Shown here: one piece after another, positions 41,590 through 50,286 of the stretch
How the letters are laid out: the number at the start of each line of letters is the position of its first letter
Position numbering within the stretch: position 1 is the stretch's first letter
NCBI GenBank assembly: GCA_028819075.1
Contig: JAPPMM010000043.1
Coordinates: 267,994-331,993 of the forward strand
DNA: 64,000 nt
Reading direction: 5' to 3'
Origin: Gammaproteobacteria bacterium
GTDB taxonomy: Bacteria > Gemmatimonadota > Gemmatimonadetes > Longimicrobiales > Gaopeijiaceae
Translations under genes and position numbers: made by a program
Notes under the pieces: generated by a model
What the model was told of the DNA's origin: nothing
The model's input: the letters and a program-made list of their open reading frames with translations, nothing else
Database searches by the model: none

Positions 41590-42705
41590 TCAGACGGGAC
41601 GCCGCTCCAGCGACAGCAGCGTGCCGCCCTCGGAGATGCCTTCGTAGAGAGCCTTTTCGGGCGCGGGCTGCCGGTCGCGGGAGGCGAGCGCCTCCTCCGC
41701 GCCCGCCGCGACCTCGTCGGCGACCAGTTCCTCGATCGCCCGCAGCTCGTCGGGATCGACGCCCCGGGCCTCGAGATACGCTTCGAAGAGGCCCACCGGA
41801 TCCCTGCGTCCCCACCGCTCGAACAGTTCCGGAGGGAAGGTCTCGCGGGCCTCGCGCTCGTCGTGGGTGGCGTGTCCGCCCATGCGGAAGGTGGAAGCGA
41901 CGATGATGGCGGGACCATCGCCGGCCCGGCAGGCGTCCGCGGCCATGCGCGTCACCGCATAGACGTCCAGGATGTTGTTGCCGTCGCAGTTCCAGCCCCG
42001 AACCCCGTACATCGCGGGCCAGGCCTCCAGGTCTCCGGCGCCGTGCTGCTCGAGCGGAGTGCCGAGCGCCACCTGGTTGTTCTGGATGATGAAGATGGCC
42101 GGAAGACGCTGGACGGCGGCGAGGTTCAGCCCTTCGTGGCACTCGCCGGTCTTGGTGGCGCCGTCGCCGATCCAGGTGAGCGCGACGCGCTTCTGACCCA
42201 GGTTGCGGAAGGCCAGCGCCACGCCCGCCATCACGGGCACGTTGGTGCCCATGTGGCTGATGGGCTGGATGACGCCCTTGGCCAGCGCGCCGATGTGGAG
42301 ATCGCGCCCCCCGTTGGGCCCGTCCTCGGTCGCGAGGTAGCCGCGGAAGATGTCGGCCACCGGCATCCCCATCATGTGGCAGGCCCCGGCGTTGCGGATC
42401 ATCGGGCTGACGATGTCGCGGGTGGGGTCGAGCGCGCGCACGCTGCCGACCGTGACCGCCTCCTCGCCGGTGGCGAGCCACGCCTTGGAGATGACGCCCT
42501 GGCGCACCCACCGCTTGAGTCCGATGTCGTGAAGGCGCGTCGTCAACAGGTCGCGGTAGAAGGCGAGCAGGTCGTCCTCGGAGAGCTCGGCGACGAGCGC
42601 GGCGCGCGAGGGTTCGGCCAGCGTCTGCTCGAACGCGCGCACCAGCTCCGCGTCGGCTTTCCAGTCCTGGTACTCGGGCGGGTCGAAGGCGGGGTAGCGC
42701 TTCAT
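41590..42705 (-). CDS. 2-oxo acid dehydrogenase E1 component, alpha subunit
   Basis: A 371-residue thiamin-diphosphate E1-alpha subunit of the pyruvate or branched-chain 2-oxo acid dehydrogenase type. The TPP motif runs GDGATKTGECHEGLNLAAVQRLPAIFIIQNN, and the phosphorylation-loop equivalent is FRMGGHATHDE. It has the BCKDH-like opening helix (YRDLLTTRLHDIGLKRWVRQG) and GEEAVTVGSVRALDP. Start ATG 42705. No E1-beta, E2 or E3 gene is adjacent, which is unusual because these are normally together; the partner must be elsewhere. The next gene on the same strand (the ECF sigma factor) is 235 bases away. Confidence 0.88.
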   Translation of the reverse strand: MKRYPAFDPPEYQDWKADAELVRAFEQTLAEPSRAALVAELSEDDLLAFYRDLLTTRLHDIGLKRWVRQGVISKAWLATGEEAVTVGSVRALDPTRDIVSPMIRNAGACHMMGMPVADIFRGYLATEDGPNGGRDLHIGALAKGVIQPISHMGTNVPVMAGVALAFRNLGQKRVALTWIGDGATKTGECHEGLNLAAVQRLPAIFIIQNNQVALGTPLEQHGAGDLEAWPAMYGVRGWNCDGNNILDVYAVTRMAADACRAGDGPAIIVASTFRMGGHATHDEREARETFPPELFERWGRRDPVGLFEAYLEARGVDPDELRAIEELVADEVAAGAEEALASRDRQPAPEKALYEGISEGGTLLSLERRPV

Positions 42706-42772
42706 GGGACGCCGGCCCCGACCGGAGCGGCGGCCCGGCTCGGGCGCACTGATGCGACTGCGGGACGTCCGA

Positions 42773-43240
42773 TCATCGATCTGCCGTGGCTGCGCGATGA
42801 ACCCGATACGTGCACATGTCCTGCACGACCCGGATCCCCCGGGCGCGCGCTTCGGCCGCTGCCTCGTCGGCACGGATGTTCTGTTGCAGCCAGACGACCG
42901 GGCGCTCCGGGCGGGCGGCAGCCTCCGCCAGGTGGGTTCCCGCCTCCTCGGAGGGCCGGAAGACCACGACCATGTCCAGGGGCTCCGCGACCTCCGCGAG
43001 CGACTTCCGTGCGGGCCTTCCCAGGATGCGCGCCGCGAACGGGTTGACGGGCAGGATGTCGTACCCCTTGGTCGCCAGGTACGACGGCACCCGCCGCGCC
43101 GCCTTGGCGGGATCCCGGGAAATGCCCACGACCGCGATCGTCCTCACGGAGCGCATGATGTCCAGCAGCTCCGCGGCATCCGGATTGTCCGGATCCGAGG
43201 ACTCCTGGAGCAGGACATCGAGCGCGGTCAGGTTGGTCAT
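42773..43240 (-). CDS. CoA-binding (YccU-like) protein
   Basis: A 155-residue Rossmann-fold CoA-binding-domain protein. The motif VRTIAVVGISRDPAKAARRVPSYLATKGYDILPVNP is the family opening, followed by RPARKSLAEVAEPLDMVVVFRPSE and PVVWLQQNI and the invariant CTYRVH-like end (VVQDMCTYRVH). ATG 43240 is used. It lies 68 bases before the E1-alpha gene and could be cotranscribed with it; functions of these small proteins are mostly untested. Confidence 0.88.
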   Translation of the reverse strand: MTNLTALDVLLQESSDPDNPDAAELLDIMRSVRTIAVVGISRDPAKAARRVPSYLATKGYDILPVNPFAARILGRPARKSLAEVAEPLDMVVVFRPSEEAGTHLAEAAARPERPVVWLQQNIRADEAAAEARARGIRVVQDMCTYRVHRAATADR

Positions 43241-43459
43241 GGATGGGGCATGGGGGTGGATCGCGCGCCCGTTCGGCATCGGCCGGCGGGCGCGCACCGG
43301 CGGCGGGCAGGGCGTCAGGATACTGGATGGGGACCGGGGGAGCAATGGCGCGCCGGGCCGGGCAACGGTTGCTCGCAGTTCGCCGCATCGCCATCATCCC
43401 GGGCGTCTGCATTCCGATCATCTTCGGCGTGCGTGGTTTCGGAAGGAGGCCATCTGGGT

Positions 43460-44284
43460 ATGCCTGGTGCGCTTGGATACATCCTGTTTTTCGTCGCGGT
43501 CGCGGCCCTGCCCGTGGTCTGGCGCGTGTCGGGCCAGCGGACAGCCGCGCGGTACCGGCGCGCGCTCGAGCGCCTCGGCGCGGAGGCGCGCTCCGGGAAG
43601 ATCGAGGGAGACGACTCGTCGCTGCCTGCCGGGGTCAGAGCGGTCCGCCAGCGCCTCTCGAGCGGGTGGATGCCGGTTCGGGGCGCATCGCCGGAGGTGC
43701 TCGCGCGCCTCGCGCAGTTCCTCCAGACAGCCGTCGTCAAGCCGCTCGTACAGGCCCTGCACGCCCGCGGCCGCGGCGTTCGTCCCCGCATTCAACAGGC
43801 CCTCGACGCCATCGAGGACATCGAGTTCTACGCGGAAACGCCGGAGCTGGCACGCGCTTCCATCGACCTGGCCGAGGCGGTGCAAGGTGTCGCCCGTGAG
43901 TTCCAGAAGGCCTTCAAGGTGGAGGTGAAGCTGGATCTGCCCGGGGAGCCGGTGCCGTGCCGCGCGGACCTCGCTGCGCTGCAGGATGCCGTCTACATGA
44001 TTCTGGCGAACGCCGGGCGTCACGGGGACGGAAAACCGATCGGGATCTCGCTTCGGAACGCCGCCGGCTCGGCGCGGATTGTGGTGCGCGATGCGGGCGA
44101 GGGTTTCTCGGACGAGGCGCTGGGGCGCGCGGCGGAACCCTTCTTCAGCACGGTCCCGGGGGCACTGGGACTGGGGCTGACCCACGCCCGCTACGTCGTC
44201 CAGGCCCACGGCGGGACCCTGGAGGTGCGCAATCGCGGGGGAGGCGGGGAGGTGGTGGTGGAGTTGCCGCCGGGGGAGGGCTGA
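43460..44284 (+). CDS. Membrane-anchored histidine-kinase-like ATPase
   Basis: A 274-residue protein with one N-terminal membrane helix (about 5-22), a helical middle, and a GHKL/HATPase domain from about 165: N-box ILANAGRHGDG (Asn184), G1 RDAGEGF, and G2 GLGLTHARYVVQAHGGTLEV. I do not see a standard H-box histidine, and no response regulator is adjacent, so it is either an atypical sensor kinase or a degenerate orphan. GGAAGGAGG precedes ATG 43460. Longer open sequence upstream does not look coding. It converges on the APC permease gene. Confidence 0.7.
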   Translation: MPGALGYILFFVAVAALPVVWRVSGQRTAARYRRALERLGAEARSGKIEGDDSSLPAGVRAVRQRLSSGWMPVRGASPEVLARLAQFLQTAVVKPLVQALHARGRGVRPRIQQALDAIEDIEFYAETPELARASIDLAEAVQGVAREFQKAFKVEVKLDLPGEPVPCRADLAALQDAVYMILANAGRHGDGKPIGISLRNAAGSARIVVRDAGEGFSDEALGRAAEPFFSTVPGALGLGLTHARYVVQAHGGTLEVRNRGGGGEVVVELPPGEG

Positions 44285-44333
44285 ACGTCCCCCTTCAGGC
44301 ACGGAAACCCGCGCGGTCAGGCGCCCGGTCCGC

Positions 44334-46490
44334 TCATCGGGAGTTGCGGGGGCGAACCTCACCGGCTTCGACGGTCCGGCGCCTGCCCCGCCACCAGCGC
44401 GGGACGGTTGTGGCGTGCACGTCGTAGCGGTGCCGCAGGTCGATGATGTCGCGGGGGGAACCGAGGATGGTCAGGCGGTCGCCCTGCTCGATGACTGTGT
44501 CGTCATGCGGGACGACGAGCTGTCCGCGCCGCCGGATCATGGCCGCCAGGGTGCTCTCGGGCAGCCCCATGTCGTGGATGGTCATTCCCGCCAGCGAGCT
44601 GCTCGCCCCTTCACGCAGCACCTCGACCACGAGCATGCGTTCGTCCCGCAGCATGACCTCGCGCAGCTCCAGGTTGTCTTCCGCCTCGAGCCACTCGGTT
44701 AGGAAGCTCTCGTCGTCCACGCGGCCCGCGATCTGGGCCAGGATGCGCAGATGGCGGCCGGAATCGGGCTCCGGGCTCGCCAGGAAGAACGCCGCCTGGA
44801 TGAGCTCGTCGTCCGCCGGCGGGACGTCGGGTTCGCCGACATCGATTTCGATCCCCCCATGGACGCGGGCGAGGACCATGCGGTGACCCGGAATCGAGTC
44901 GAGGCGCAGATGTTCCAGGACGACGCCCTGGGATACCGGCGTCAGGCCGCTGCCGCTGTCCTCAAAGAAGCCCTGAGCGAGCCTGTCGGCATCCACATCA
45001 AGCTGTTCCGACAGCACCTGTGATGCACGGTCCACCAATTCGGAGAAGCGGACGGCGTCCTGGTAGTCCAGCACCGCCGAAGACGCCATGAGTTCCTCGA
45101 AGGGATCCGCGTCGCGCACCCCCTTCTCCTTGAGGATCTGGAGCAGCTCCCCTTCCAGCCCCTGGTTGCGCTGCTGGCCCAGCCGCTCGAAGACGTGGTA
45201 GATGGCGCCCTCCCGGCGCACGTGATCGCGGGTGTAGAGGCTGTACCAGAGGAGCCCGAAGGCGACGAAGGCGACGCTCAGGAGGGTGGCGAGCCAGCCC
45301 ATCTCGACGATCAGCGGAAAAGGGATGACGATGCCGATGATCTGGACCCAGGGGTACAGGGGCGCGCGGAAGCCGGGGTCGTAGGGGGCGAGCCCGCTCT
45401 CGCGCATGACGATCACGGCAAGGCAGGCGAGGGCGAACATGATGAGCTGGAAGGCGCTCGCCAGCTTCGCGATGCTGGACGGGTCGAAGAGCAGGAGCCA
45501 GAGGACGATCAGCCCCACGGTGGCGAGGACGGCGACCCAGGGCGTGCCCCACCGGCTGATGCGGCGGAGCGCGGCCGGCAGGACGTGGTCGCGGCTCATG
45601 GCCAGCGGGTAGCGGCTCGCGGACAGCACTCCGGCGTTGCCCACCGATGTGAAGGCGAGGATGGCGGCCACGGTCATGACGGCTTCTCCCGTGCTCCCGG
45701 ACACCGCCCTGGCCATCGCTGCCGCGGGCGCCAGGTTGCCGCCATCGGCGGAGAGCGCCTCGACCCCGATCGCCCCGACCATCGCCCAGGTGCCGAGGAC
45801 GTAGACGAGCAGCACCGTCACGAAGGCCAGCAGCATGCCCAGCGCCAGGTTGCGGTCCGGGTTCCTGACCTCCTCGGAGACCGAGGCGACGTGGGTGAGC
45901 CCCATGTACGACACGATCACCAGCCCGACGGTGGCGAAGAAGGGAGAGGCGCCCAGCTCGAACGCGCCTTCGAAGACGCCGGGGTCGACGGCGGTGACGC
46001 CGGTCCCGATCAGCCATCCCAGCATGGCCAGCAGCAGCACGGTCAGGACCAGCTGGATGGAGCTGGTCTTCTTCGCGCCGAAGAGGTTGACCGCGCCGAA
46101 TCCCGCCGCGAAGGCGAGGGCGATGGGGCCGGCGGGCGCGTCGGGATAGTAGACCTGCAGGTAGGCGCCGAGTCCCACCAGCGCGAAAGCGGACTTGAGG
46201 GTGAGCGTGGTCCAGGTGCCGAATCCGCCGATCGCCCCGACCCGCTGGCCCATGCTGCGGTCCAGGAAGTAGTAGATGCCGCCGGCGCGGGGCATGGCGG
46301 TCGACAGCTCGGCCATGCTGAGGATGCCCGGCAGGAGAAGCAGGCCCGCCAGCAGGTAGGCGAGGGGGATCGACCCCCCGGCCTGCGCGGCCGCAAGACC
46401 CGGCAGCAGGAAGAATCCCGAACTCAGGGTGGCGCCGGTCGCGATGGCGTAGACGTCGAAGAGCCCGAGTTCCCGCTTGAGTTTCGCCAT
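44334..46490 (-). CDS. APC-family permease with PTS-IIA-like and TrkA-C domains
   Basis: A 718-residue transporter. The first 430 residues are a 12-helix APC amino acid/cation permease (DVYAIATGATLSSGFFLLPGLAAAQAGGSIPLAYLLAG at the entry). Residues about 460-610 look like a type-2 PTS EIIA domain (FSELVDRASQVLSEQL, TPVSQGVVLEHLRL, FLASPEPDSGRHLRILAQIAGRV), where the phospho-His neighbourhood reads LEH rather than LPH. Residues about 630-700 are a TrkA-C/RCK-C domain (EVLREGASSSLAGMTIHDMGLP, VIEQGDRLTILGSPRDI). The two soluble domains suggest cytoplasmic gating by a ligand. It follows the CtaM-like gene by 12 bases. The substrate cannot be read from sequence. Confidence 0.82.
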   Translation of the reverse strand: MAKLKRELGLFDVYAIATGATLSSGFFLLPGLAAAQAGGSIPLAYLLAGLLLLPGILSMAELSTAMPRAGGIYYFLDRSMGQRVGAIGGFGTWTTLTLKSAFALVGLGAYLQVYYPDAPAGPIALAFAAGFGAVNLFGAKKTSSIQLVLTVLLLAMLGWLIGTGVTAVDPGVFEGAFELGASPFFATVGLVIVSYMGLTHVASVSEEVRNPDRNLALGMLLAFVTVLLVYVLGTWAMVGAIGVEALSADGGNLAPAAAMARAVSGSTGEAVMTVAAILAFTSVGNAGVLSASRYPLAMSRDHVLPAALRRISRWGTPWVAVLATVGLIVLWLLLFDPSSIAKLASAFQLIMFALACLAVIVMRESGLAPYDPGFRAPLYPWVQIIGIVIPFPLIVEMGWLATLLSVAFVAFGLLWYSLYTRDHVRREGAIYHVFERLGQQRNQGLEGELLQILKEKGVRDADPFEELMASSAVLDYQDAVRFSELVDRASQVLSEQLDVDADRLAQGFFEDSGSGLTPVSQGVVLEHLRLDSIPGHRMVLARVHGGIEIDVGEPDVPPADDELIQAAFFLASPEPDSGRHLRILAQIAGRVDDESFLTEWLEAEDNLELREVMLRDERMLVVEVLREGASSSLAGMTIHDMGLPESTLAAMIRRRGQLVVPHDDTVIEQGDRLTILGSPRDIIDLRHRYDVHATTVPRWWRGRRRTVEAGEVRPRNSR

Positions 46491-46502
46491 CAGATGGTCT
46501 CT

Positions 46503-46943
46503 CTACTCCACGTACCCGTACACGTGGTAGAGCATGGCGTACACGACCAGCCCGGTCACCGACACGTACAGCCAGATCGGAAAGGTCCAGCGCGCCAGGC
46601 GGGCGTGCTCGGTGAAGCGCTCTCGGCCCGCGAGGAACAGCAGGCGGATGATGAGGGGCGCCACCACCACCGCGAGCACCATGTGCGAGAACAGGATGGC
46701 CAGGTAGACCACCCGGGCGGTTCCCTCTCCGGCGAACGTGTGGGTGCCGGTGAGCGAGAAGCGGATGACGTAGAAGACCAGGAAGAGGCCCGACGCGCTC
46801 GCCGCCGAGATCATGCACAGGCGATGGCGGGGGATGTTGCGCGCCCGGATGAAGGCGAATCCGGCCACCAGGAAGCTGGTGCTGAGCAGGTTCAGCGAGG
46901 CGTTGACCGGTGCCAGAAAGTTGCCGAGCGCCTCAGCGTCCAT
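46503..46943 (-). CDS. DUF420 membrane protein, CtaM/YozB-like
   Basis: About 146 residues with four membrane segments (LNLLSTSFLVAGFAFI, LCMISAASASGLFLVFYVI, VVYLAILFSHMVLAVVVAPLII, FPIWLYVSVTGLVVYAMLYHVYGY). It has conserved histidines at TGTHTF, FSHMVLA and YHVYGY. DUF420 proteins such as CtaM/YozB are needed for heme-copper oxidase maturation in Firmicutes. The neighbour upstream is heme A synthase, with a short overlap, which supports that role here. ATG 46943 is chosen because the family begins just before the first helix; ATG 46961 and 46985 are possible. Confidence 0.8.
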   Translation of the reverse strand: MDAEALGNFLAPVNASLNLLSTSFLVAGFAFIRARNIPRHRLCMISAASASGLFLVFYVIRFSLTGTHTFAGEGTARVVYLAILFSHMVLAVVVAPLIIRLLFLAGRERFTEHARLARWTFPIWLYVSVTGLVVYAMLYHVYGYVE

Positions 46944-47868
46944 GGAATGCAGCGGCGCCATCGGCAAGCCGCAGCTCGGGTTCATGCCCGTAGGTTGCGA
47001 GCCCCACGGTCAGCGAGAGGAGCAGCGCGGCCAGCAGCGTGTGCAGCGAAACGGGCGCAACCGCGAGCCCGCTGCTCACCGAGAGGAAGCCCACGGTGAC
47101 CTGGGCAAGCACCGTGACCAGCGCTCCCGCGGCGAGGGCCGGGAGCGGGGCGGCGGCCCTCCGGCGCAGCACGAAGACGGCCAGCGCGAGGGTCGCAAGC
47201 GCCACCAGAATGCCCAGCAGGCGGTGGCCGAAGTGCAGAATCACCAGCGGGTGCTCGAGGGGAGGCACCACCTGGCCCATACAGAGCGGCACGTCCGGAC
47301 AGGCCATGCCCGCGTCGGTGTGGCGCACCACCGCGCCCAGCACCGACTGCGCCAGCACCAGTGCGGCCACCCCTCCCGCCATCCTCCCCAGCGTCGCCCG
47401 CGCCGCACCCGCCAGGCGCGCTCCTCCGCCCCATCCCCGTGCCGTCACGACCGTCATGACGGTGGCCAGGCCCAGGAAGAGGAACGCGAGCGCCAGGTGG
47501 GAGGACGAGATGGCGTCCGGCAGGCGCATCAGCACGGTGAGGCCGCCGAGCACCGACTGGACGATCAGCAGCACGATCCCGGCCAGCCCGGCCCGGTGCA
47601 GCCACCGGCGCTCCGGCTGTCGGCGCCAGGTCAGCCAGGCGGCCGCCGCGAACAGCAGAACCAGCCCGCCCGCCACCAGCCGGTGCAGGTGCTCCCAGAA
47701 GACGCCGCCGGTCATCTCCGGCATCATGGTGCCGAAGCAGGTCGGCCAGTCCGGGCAGGCGAGGCTCGACCCGGTCGCGTGCACGATGCTCCCCAGGAGG
47801 AGAAGCCCAAGGGTCCATCCCAGGACGGCGGCCAGGGCGATGTGGTGAAGGCGCGCGCTCACGGGCAC
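46933..47868 (-). CDS. ctaA: Heme A synthase
   Basis: A 311-residue COX15/CtaA protein that oxidises heme O to heme A for aa3/caa3-type oxidases. It has eight membrane segments in two related halves. Signature elements: GSIVHATGSSLACPDWPTCFG with the paired cysteines, FWEHLHRLVAG (heme-ligand His), SSHLALAF, AVVRHTDAGMACPDVPLCMG with the second cysteine pair, HFGHRLLG and VSLHTLLA. The start is GTG 47868, 6 bases after the acyl-CoA dehydrogenase stop. It overlaps the CtaM-like gene. This shows the organism makes an aerobic heme-copper oxidase. Confidence 0.93.
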   Translation of the reverse strand: MPVSARLHHIALAAVLGWTLGLLLLGSIVHATGSSLACPDWPTCFGTMMPEMTGGVFWEHLHRLVAGGLVLLFAAAAWLTWRRQPERRWLHRAGLAGIVLLIVQSVLGGLTVLMRLPDAISSSHLALAFLFLGLATVMTVVTARGWGGGARLAGAARATLGRMAGGVAALVLAQSVLGAVVRHTDAGMACPDVPLCMGQVVPPLEHPLVILHFGHRLLGILVALATLALAVFVLRRRAAAPLPALAAGALVTVLAQVTVGFLSVSSGLAVAPVSLHTLLAALLLSLTVGLATYGHEPELRLADGAAAFHGR

Positions 47869-47874
47869 CCTGCG

Positions 47875-49827
47875 CTAACGCGCCGCCACCGCGGCTTCCC
47901 AGGCCCGTTTCGCCGCCGTGGGACCGGAGGAGGCGCTGGCCTCGGCCTCTTCCATCGCCTCCAGGTCGGCCATCGTGACCACGCCCTCCTCCAGCCACCC
48001 GTAGGTTCCCTCCATGGCCCTGGCGGCCACGTCGTACGCCGCGACATCGTCGTTGGAGAAGAGGGCGGCGAAGTGGGCCTTGATGCGCCGCCGCGACTGC
48101 CTGCAGAACAGGTCCGCAAGATCCTCCGGAGAGGAGTCGCCGGGGTTCTTGGCGGCCAGCATGTCGACGCGAACGCTGACGGCGGTCATCGCGAAGAGCT
48201 CGGATCCGATGTCGACGATGCGGCCCAGCACGGCCTGGCGCTTCTCGAGCCCCGCCCCGAACCGGAGCATGCAGTGGAACAGGGAACGCGCGAGCTTGCG
48301 CGAACTGCGCTCGATGAATCGCATGTGCCCCGCCAGGCGCCCGAATTCCGAGAATCTGGGCCAGCGGCTCCAGCCCACCCAGCGCGTGGGGTACCACCAG
48401 GCATAGTGCAGCCCGGCGCGCACCAGCGCGGCCATCCGCTCGCCCAGCGGCGCCCGCGGATCCACCAGGGCCCCGGCCAGCTTGAGGTGCTGATCCACCG
48501 CCTCGCGCGCGATGAACAGGCGCATGATCTCGCTCGAACCCTCGAAGATGCGATTGATGCGCACGTCGCGGAGCAGGCGCTCCACGGGAGCAGGCATTTC
48601 CTCGCCCCGGGCACGCAGGGAATCGGCGGTCTCGTACCCGCGGCCGCTGCGCATCTGGACCGCGTCGTCGGCCAGCGCCCAGGCGGTTTCGCTGTTCCAG
48701 AGCTTGGCCATGGCGGCTTCGATGCGGATGTCGAAGGTCCCGGCGTCGGCCATCACCGACGACAGCTCCATGACCGCTTCCATGGCGAAGGCGTTCGCGG
48801 CCATCCGGCCCAGCATCTGCGCGACGGCGTCGTGCCTGCCCACCGGGGCGCCCCACTGAACCCGGTCGCCGCACCAGCGGCGGCACATGTGCAGGGCGGA
48901 CTTGCCGGCCGCGGCGCACAGGGCCGGAAGCGACAGCCTGCCCGTGTTCAGCGTGATGAGCGCGAGCTTGAGGCCGAGCCCCTCTCCCCAGAGCAGGTTC
49001 TCGCGCGGCACCCGCACGTTGGTGAAGCGCAGGACTCCGTTGGAAAGCCCCTTGAGCCCCATGAAGCGGCTGGTGTGCACCACCTCCACCCCGGGCCAGG
49101 CCTTGTCCACGATGAAGGCGGAGATGGGCCGCTTGCCCTTGACGCCCGCGCGCGCCGGTGTGCACGCCATGACCACCAGGAGCTCCGCCCGCGGTCCGTT
49201 CGTACACCAGAGCTTCTCGCCGTTCAGGATGTACGCGCCGCCGTCCGCCGTGGGCGTGGCGGTGGTCGACATGTTGGCGGGATCGGAGCCGGCTTCCGGT
49301 TCGGTGAGCGCGAAGGCGGAGAGCGCTCCCGCGGCCAGCCTGGGGAGGTAGGCCCGCTTCTGCGCCTCGGTGCCGAAGTAGGAGAGAGGCTGGGGCACGC
49401 CGATGGACTGGTGCGCGGAGAGGAACGCGGCGGTGGAGATGCAGCGGCTTGCCACGATCTCGAGCGCGCGGTTGTAGGTGATCTGCGAGAGTCCGAGGCC
49501 GCCGTATTCGCGCGGGATCTTGATGCCGAAGGCGCCCAGGGCGCGCAGTCCGTCCAGCACCTCCTCGGGAACCCAGGCGTCGCGGTCGACGGCGTCGCCG
49601 TCGATATGGTGGCGCGCAAACTCCTCGAGCTCTCTGAGGAAATGATTCCCCCGAAACTGCTCACCGGGGTCGGGCAGCGGATGGGGATGGACCCAGTCCA
49701 CACGGAAGCGGCCCGAGAACAGCGACCTGACGAAGCTCCGCTGCTTCCAGCGCTTTTCGCGCGCGCTCTCCGCGACCTCGCGTGCTTCGCGCTCGCTGGC
49801 GTGGCCCCGGGCCGGGTGTGGCGTCAT
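47875..49827 (-). CDS. Acyl-CoA dehydrogenase (VLCAD-like, long form)
   Basis: A 650-residue FAD-dependent acyl-CoA dehydrogenase for beta-oxidation. Core: GIKIPREYGGLGLSQITYNRALE, FALTEPEAGSDPANM, YILNGEKLWCTNG, FMGLKGLSNGVLRFTNVRVP, GRLSLPALC and VERLLRDVRINRIFEGSSEIMRLFIARE with the catalytic-Glu region. A C-terminal extension of about 200 residues (480-650) is of the type seen in the VLCAD/ACAD9-like long forms. ATG 49827 is used. It follows a small membrane protein by 20 bases and precedes ctaA by 6 bases, one minus-strand run. Confidence 0.9.
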   Translation of the reverse strand: MTPHPARGHASEREAREVAESAREKRWKQRSFVRSLFSGRFRVDWVHPHPLPDPGEQFRGNHFLRELEEFARHHIDGDAVDRDAWVPEEVLDGLRALGAFGIKIPREYGGLGLSQITYNRALEIVASRCISTAAFLSAHQSIGVPQPLSYFGTEAQKRAYLPRLAAGALSAFALTEPEAGSDPANMSTTATPTADGGAYILNGEKLWCTNGPRAELLVVMACTPARAGVKGKRPISAFIVDKAWPGVEVVHTSRFMGLKGLSNGVLRFTNVRVPRENLLWGEGLGLKLALITLNTGRLSLPALCAAAGKSALHMCRRWCGDRVQWGAPVGRHDAVAQMLGRMAANAFAMEAVMELSSVMADAGTFDIRIEAAMAKLWNSETAWALADDAVQMRSGRGYETADSLRARGEEMPAPVERLLRDVRINRIFEGSSEIMRLFIAREAVDQHLKLAGALVDPRAPLGERMAALVRAGLHYAWWYPTRWVGWSRWPRFSEFGRLAGHMRFIERSSRKLARSLFHCMLRFGAGLEKRQAVLGRIVDIGSELFAMTAVSVRVDMLAAKNPGDSSPEDLADLFCRQSRRRIKAHFAALFSNDDVAAYDVAARAMEGTYGWLEEGVVTMADLEAMEEAEASASSGPTAAKRAWEAAVAAR

Positions 49828-49846
49828 TCGCGGCTCCGTTGAACGG

Positions 49847-50242
49847 CTAGCCCGTGGTCTCGAGCAGCGAGCGGCCGATCGCGGCGACGCCCGCCCAGAT
49901 CAGCGCCAGCGCGATCGCGGCGGATACGGCGTGCGGTGCATAGGTGCGCGCCTCCTCGGGACGGCGCCGCATCACCGAAACCGGCAGCTGCGCCACGGCG
50001 GCCGCGATCGCCATGGGCAGGATGTGCCCCATGAGCGCCGTGCTGAAACTGCCCGGTATGGTGAGGATGACTGCCACCCCGAGCAGGATCTGCAGGTGCA
50101 GCGATCCCGCGAACATGGATGCCAGCACGCGCATGGGGCGATCGTAGCGCCGGCCGGTCGCCATTCCCACGAGGGCGTAGAGTATGCACGCCACGCCAAA
50201 CAGCAGGACCAGGTAGCGAACTCCCGAATGGGCCATGAACAT
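49847..50242 (-). CDS. Hypothetical four-helix membrane protein
   Basis: A 131-residue protein with four membrane segments (VRYLVLLFGVACILYALVGM, LQILLGVAVILTIPGSFSTAL, HILPMAIAAAVAQLPVSVM, AVSAAIALALIWAGVAAIG). Its opening, HSGVRYLVLLFG, and its histidines in SLHLQILLG and MGHILP resemble small cytochrome-like membrane proteins often found near oxidase genes. No function is assigned. The start may be either ATG 50242 or ATG 50236. It heads the minus run through the acyl-CoA dehydrogenase and ctaA. Confidence 0.7.
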   Translation of the reverse strand: MFMAHSGVRYLVLLFGVACILYALVGMATGRRYDRPMRVLASMFAGSLHLQILLGVAVILTIPGSFSTALMGHILPMAIAAAVAQLPVSVMRRRPEEARTYAPHAVSAAIALALIWAGVAAIGRSLLETTG

Positions 50243-50286
50243 GGGGGCAGGACTCCTTGTCGGTTATTGGAAACGGGGATTCGCCA

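Noticed and set aside
45195..47099. A 634-residue plus-strand open frame opposite the APC permease
   Set aside because: Antisense of transmembrane helices; very rich in Asp, Gln, His and Gly, no recognisable domain.
46813..49842. A 1009-residue plus-strand open frame opposite ctaA and the acyl-CoA dehydrogenase
   Set aside because: The minus strand carries two clear enzyme genes with all motifs; the plus frame is Arg/His/Gln-rich antisense.
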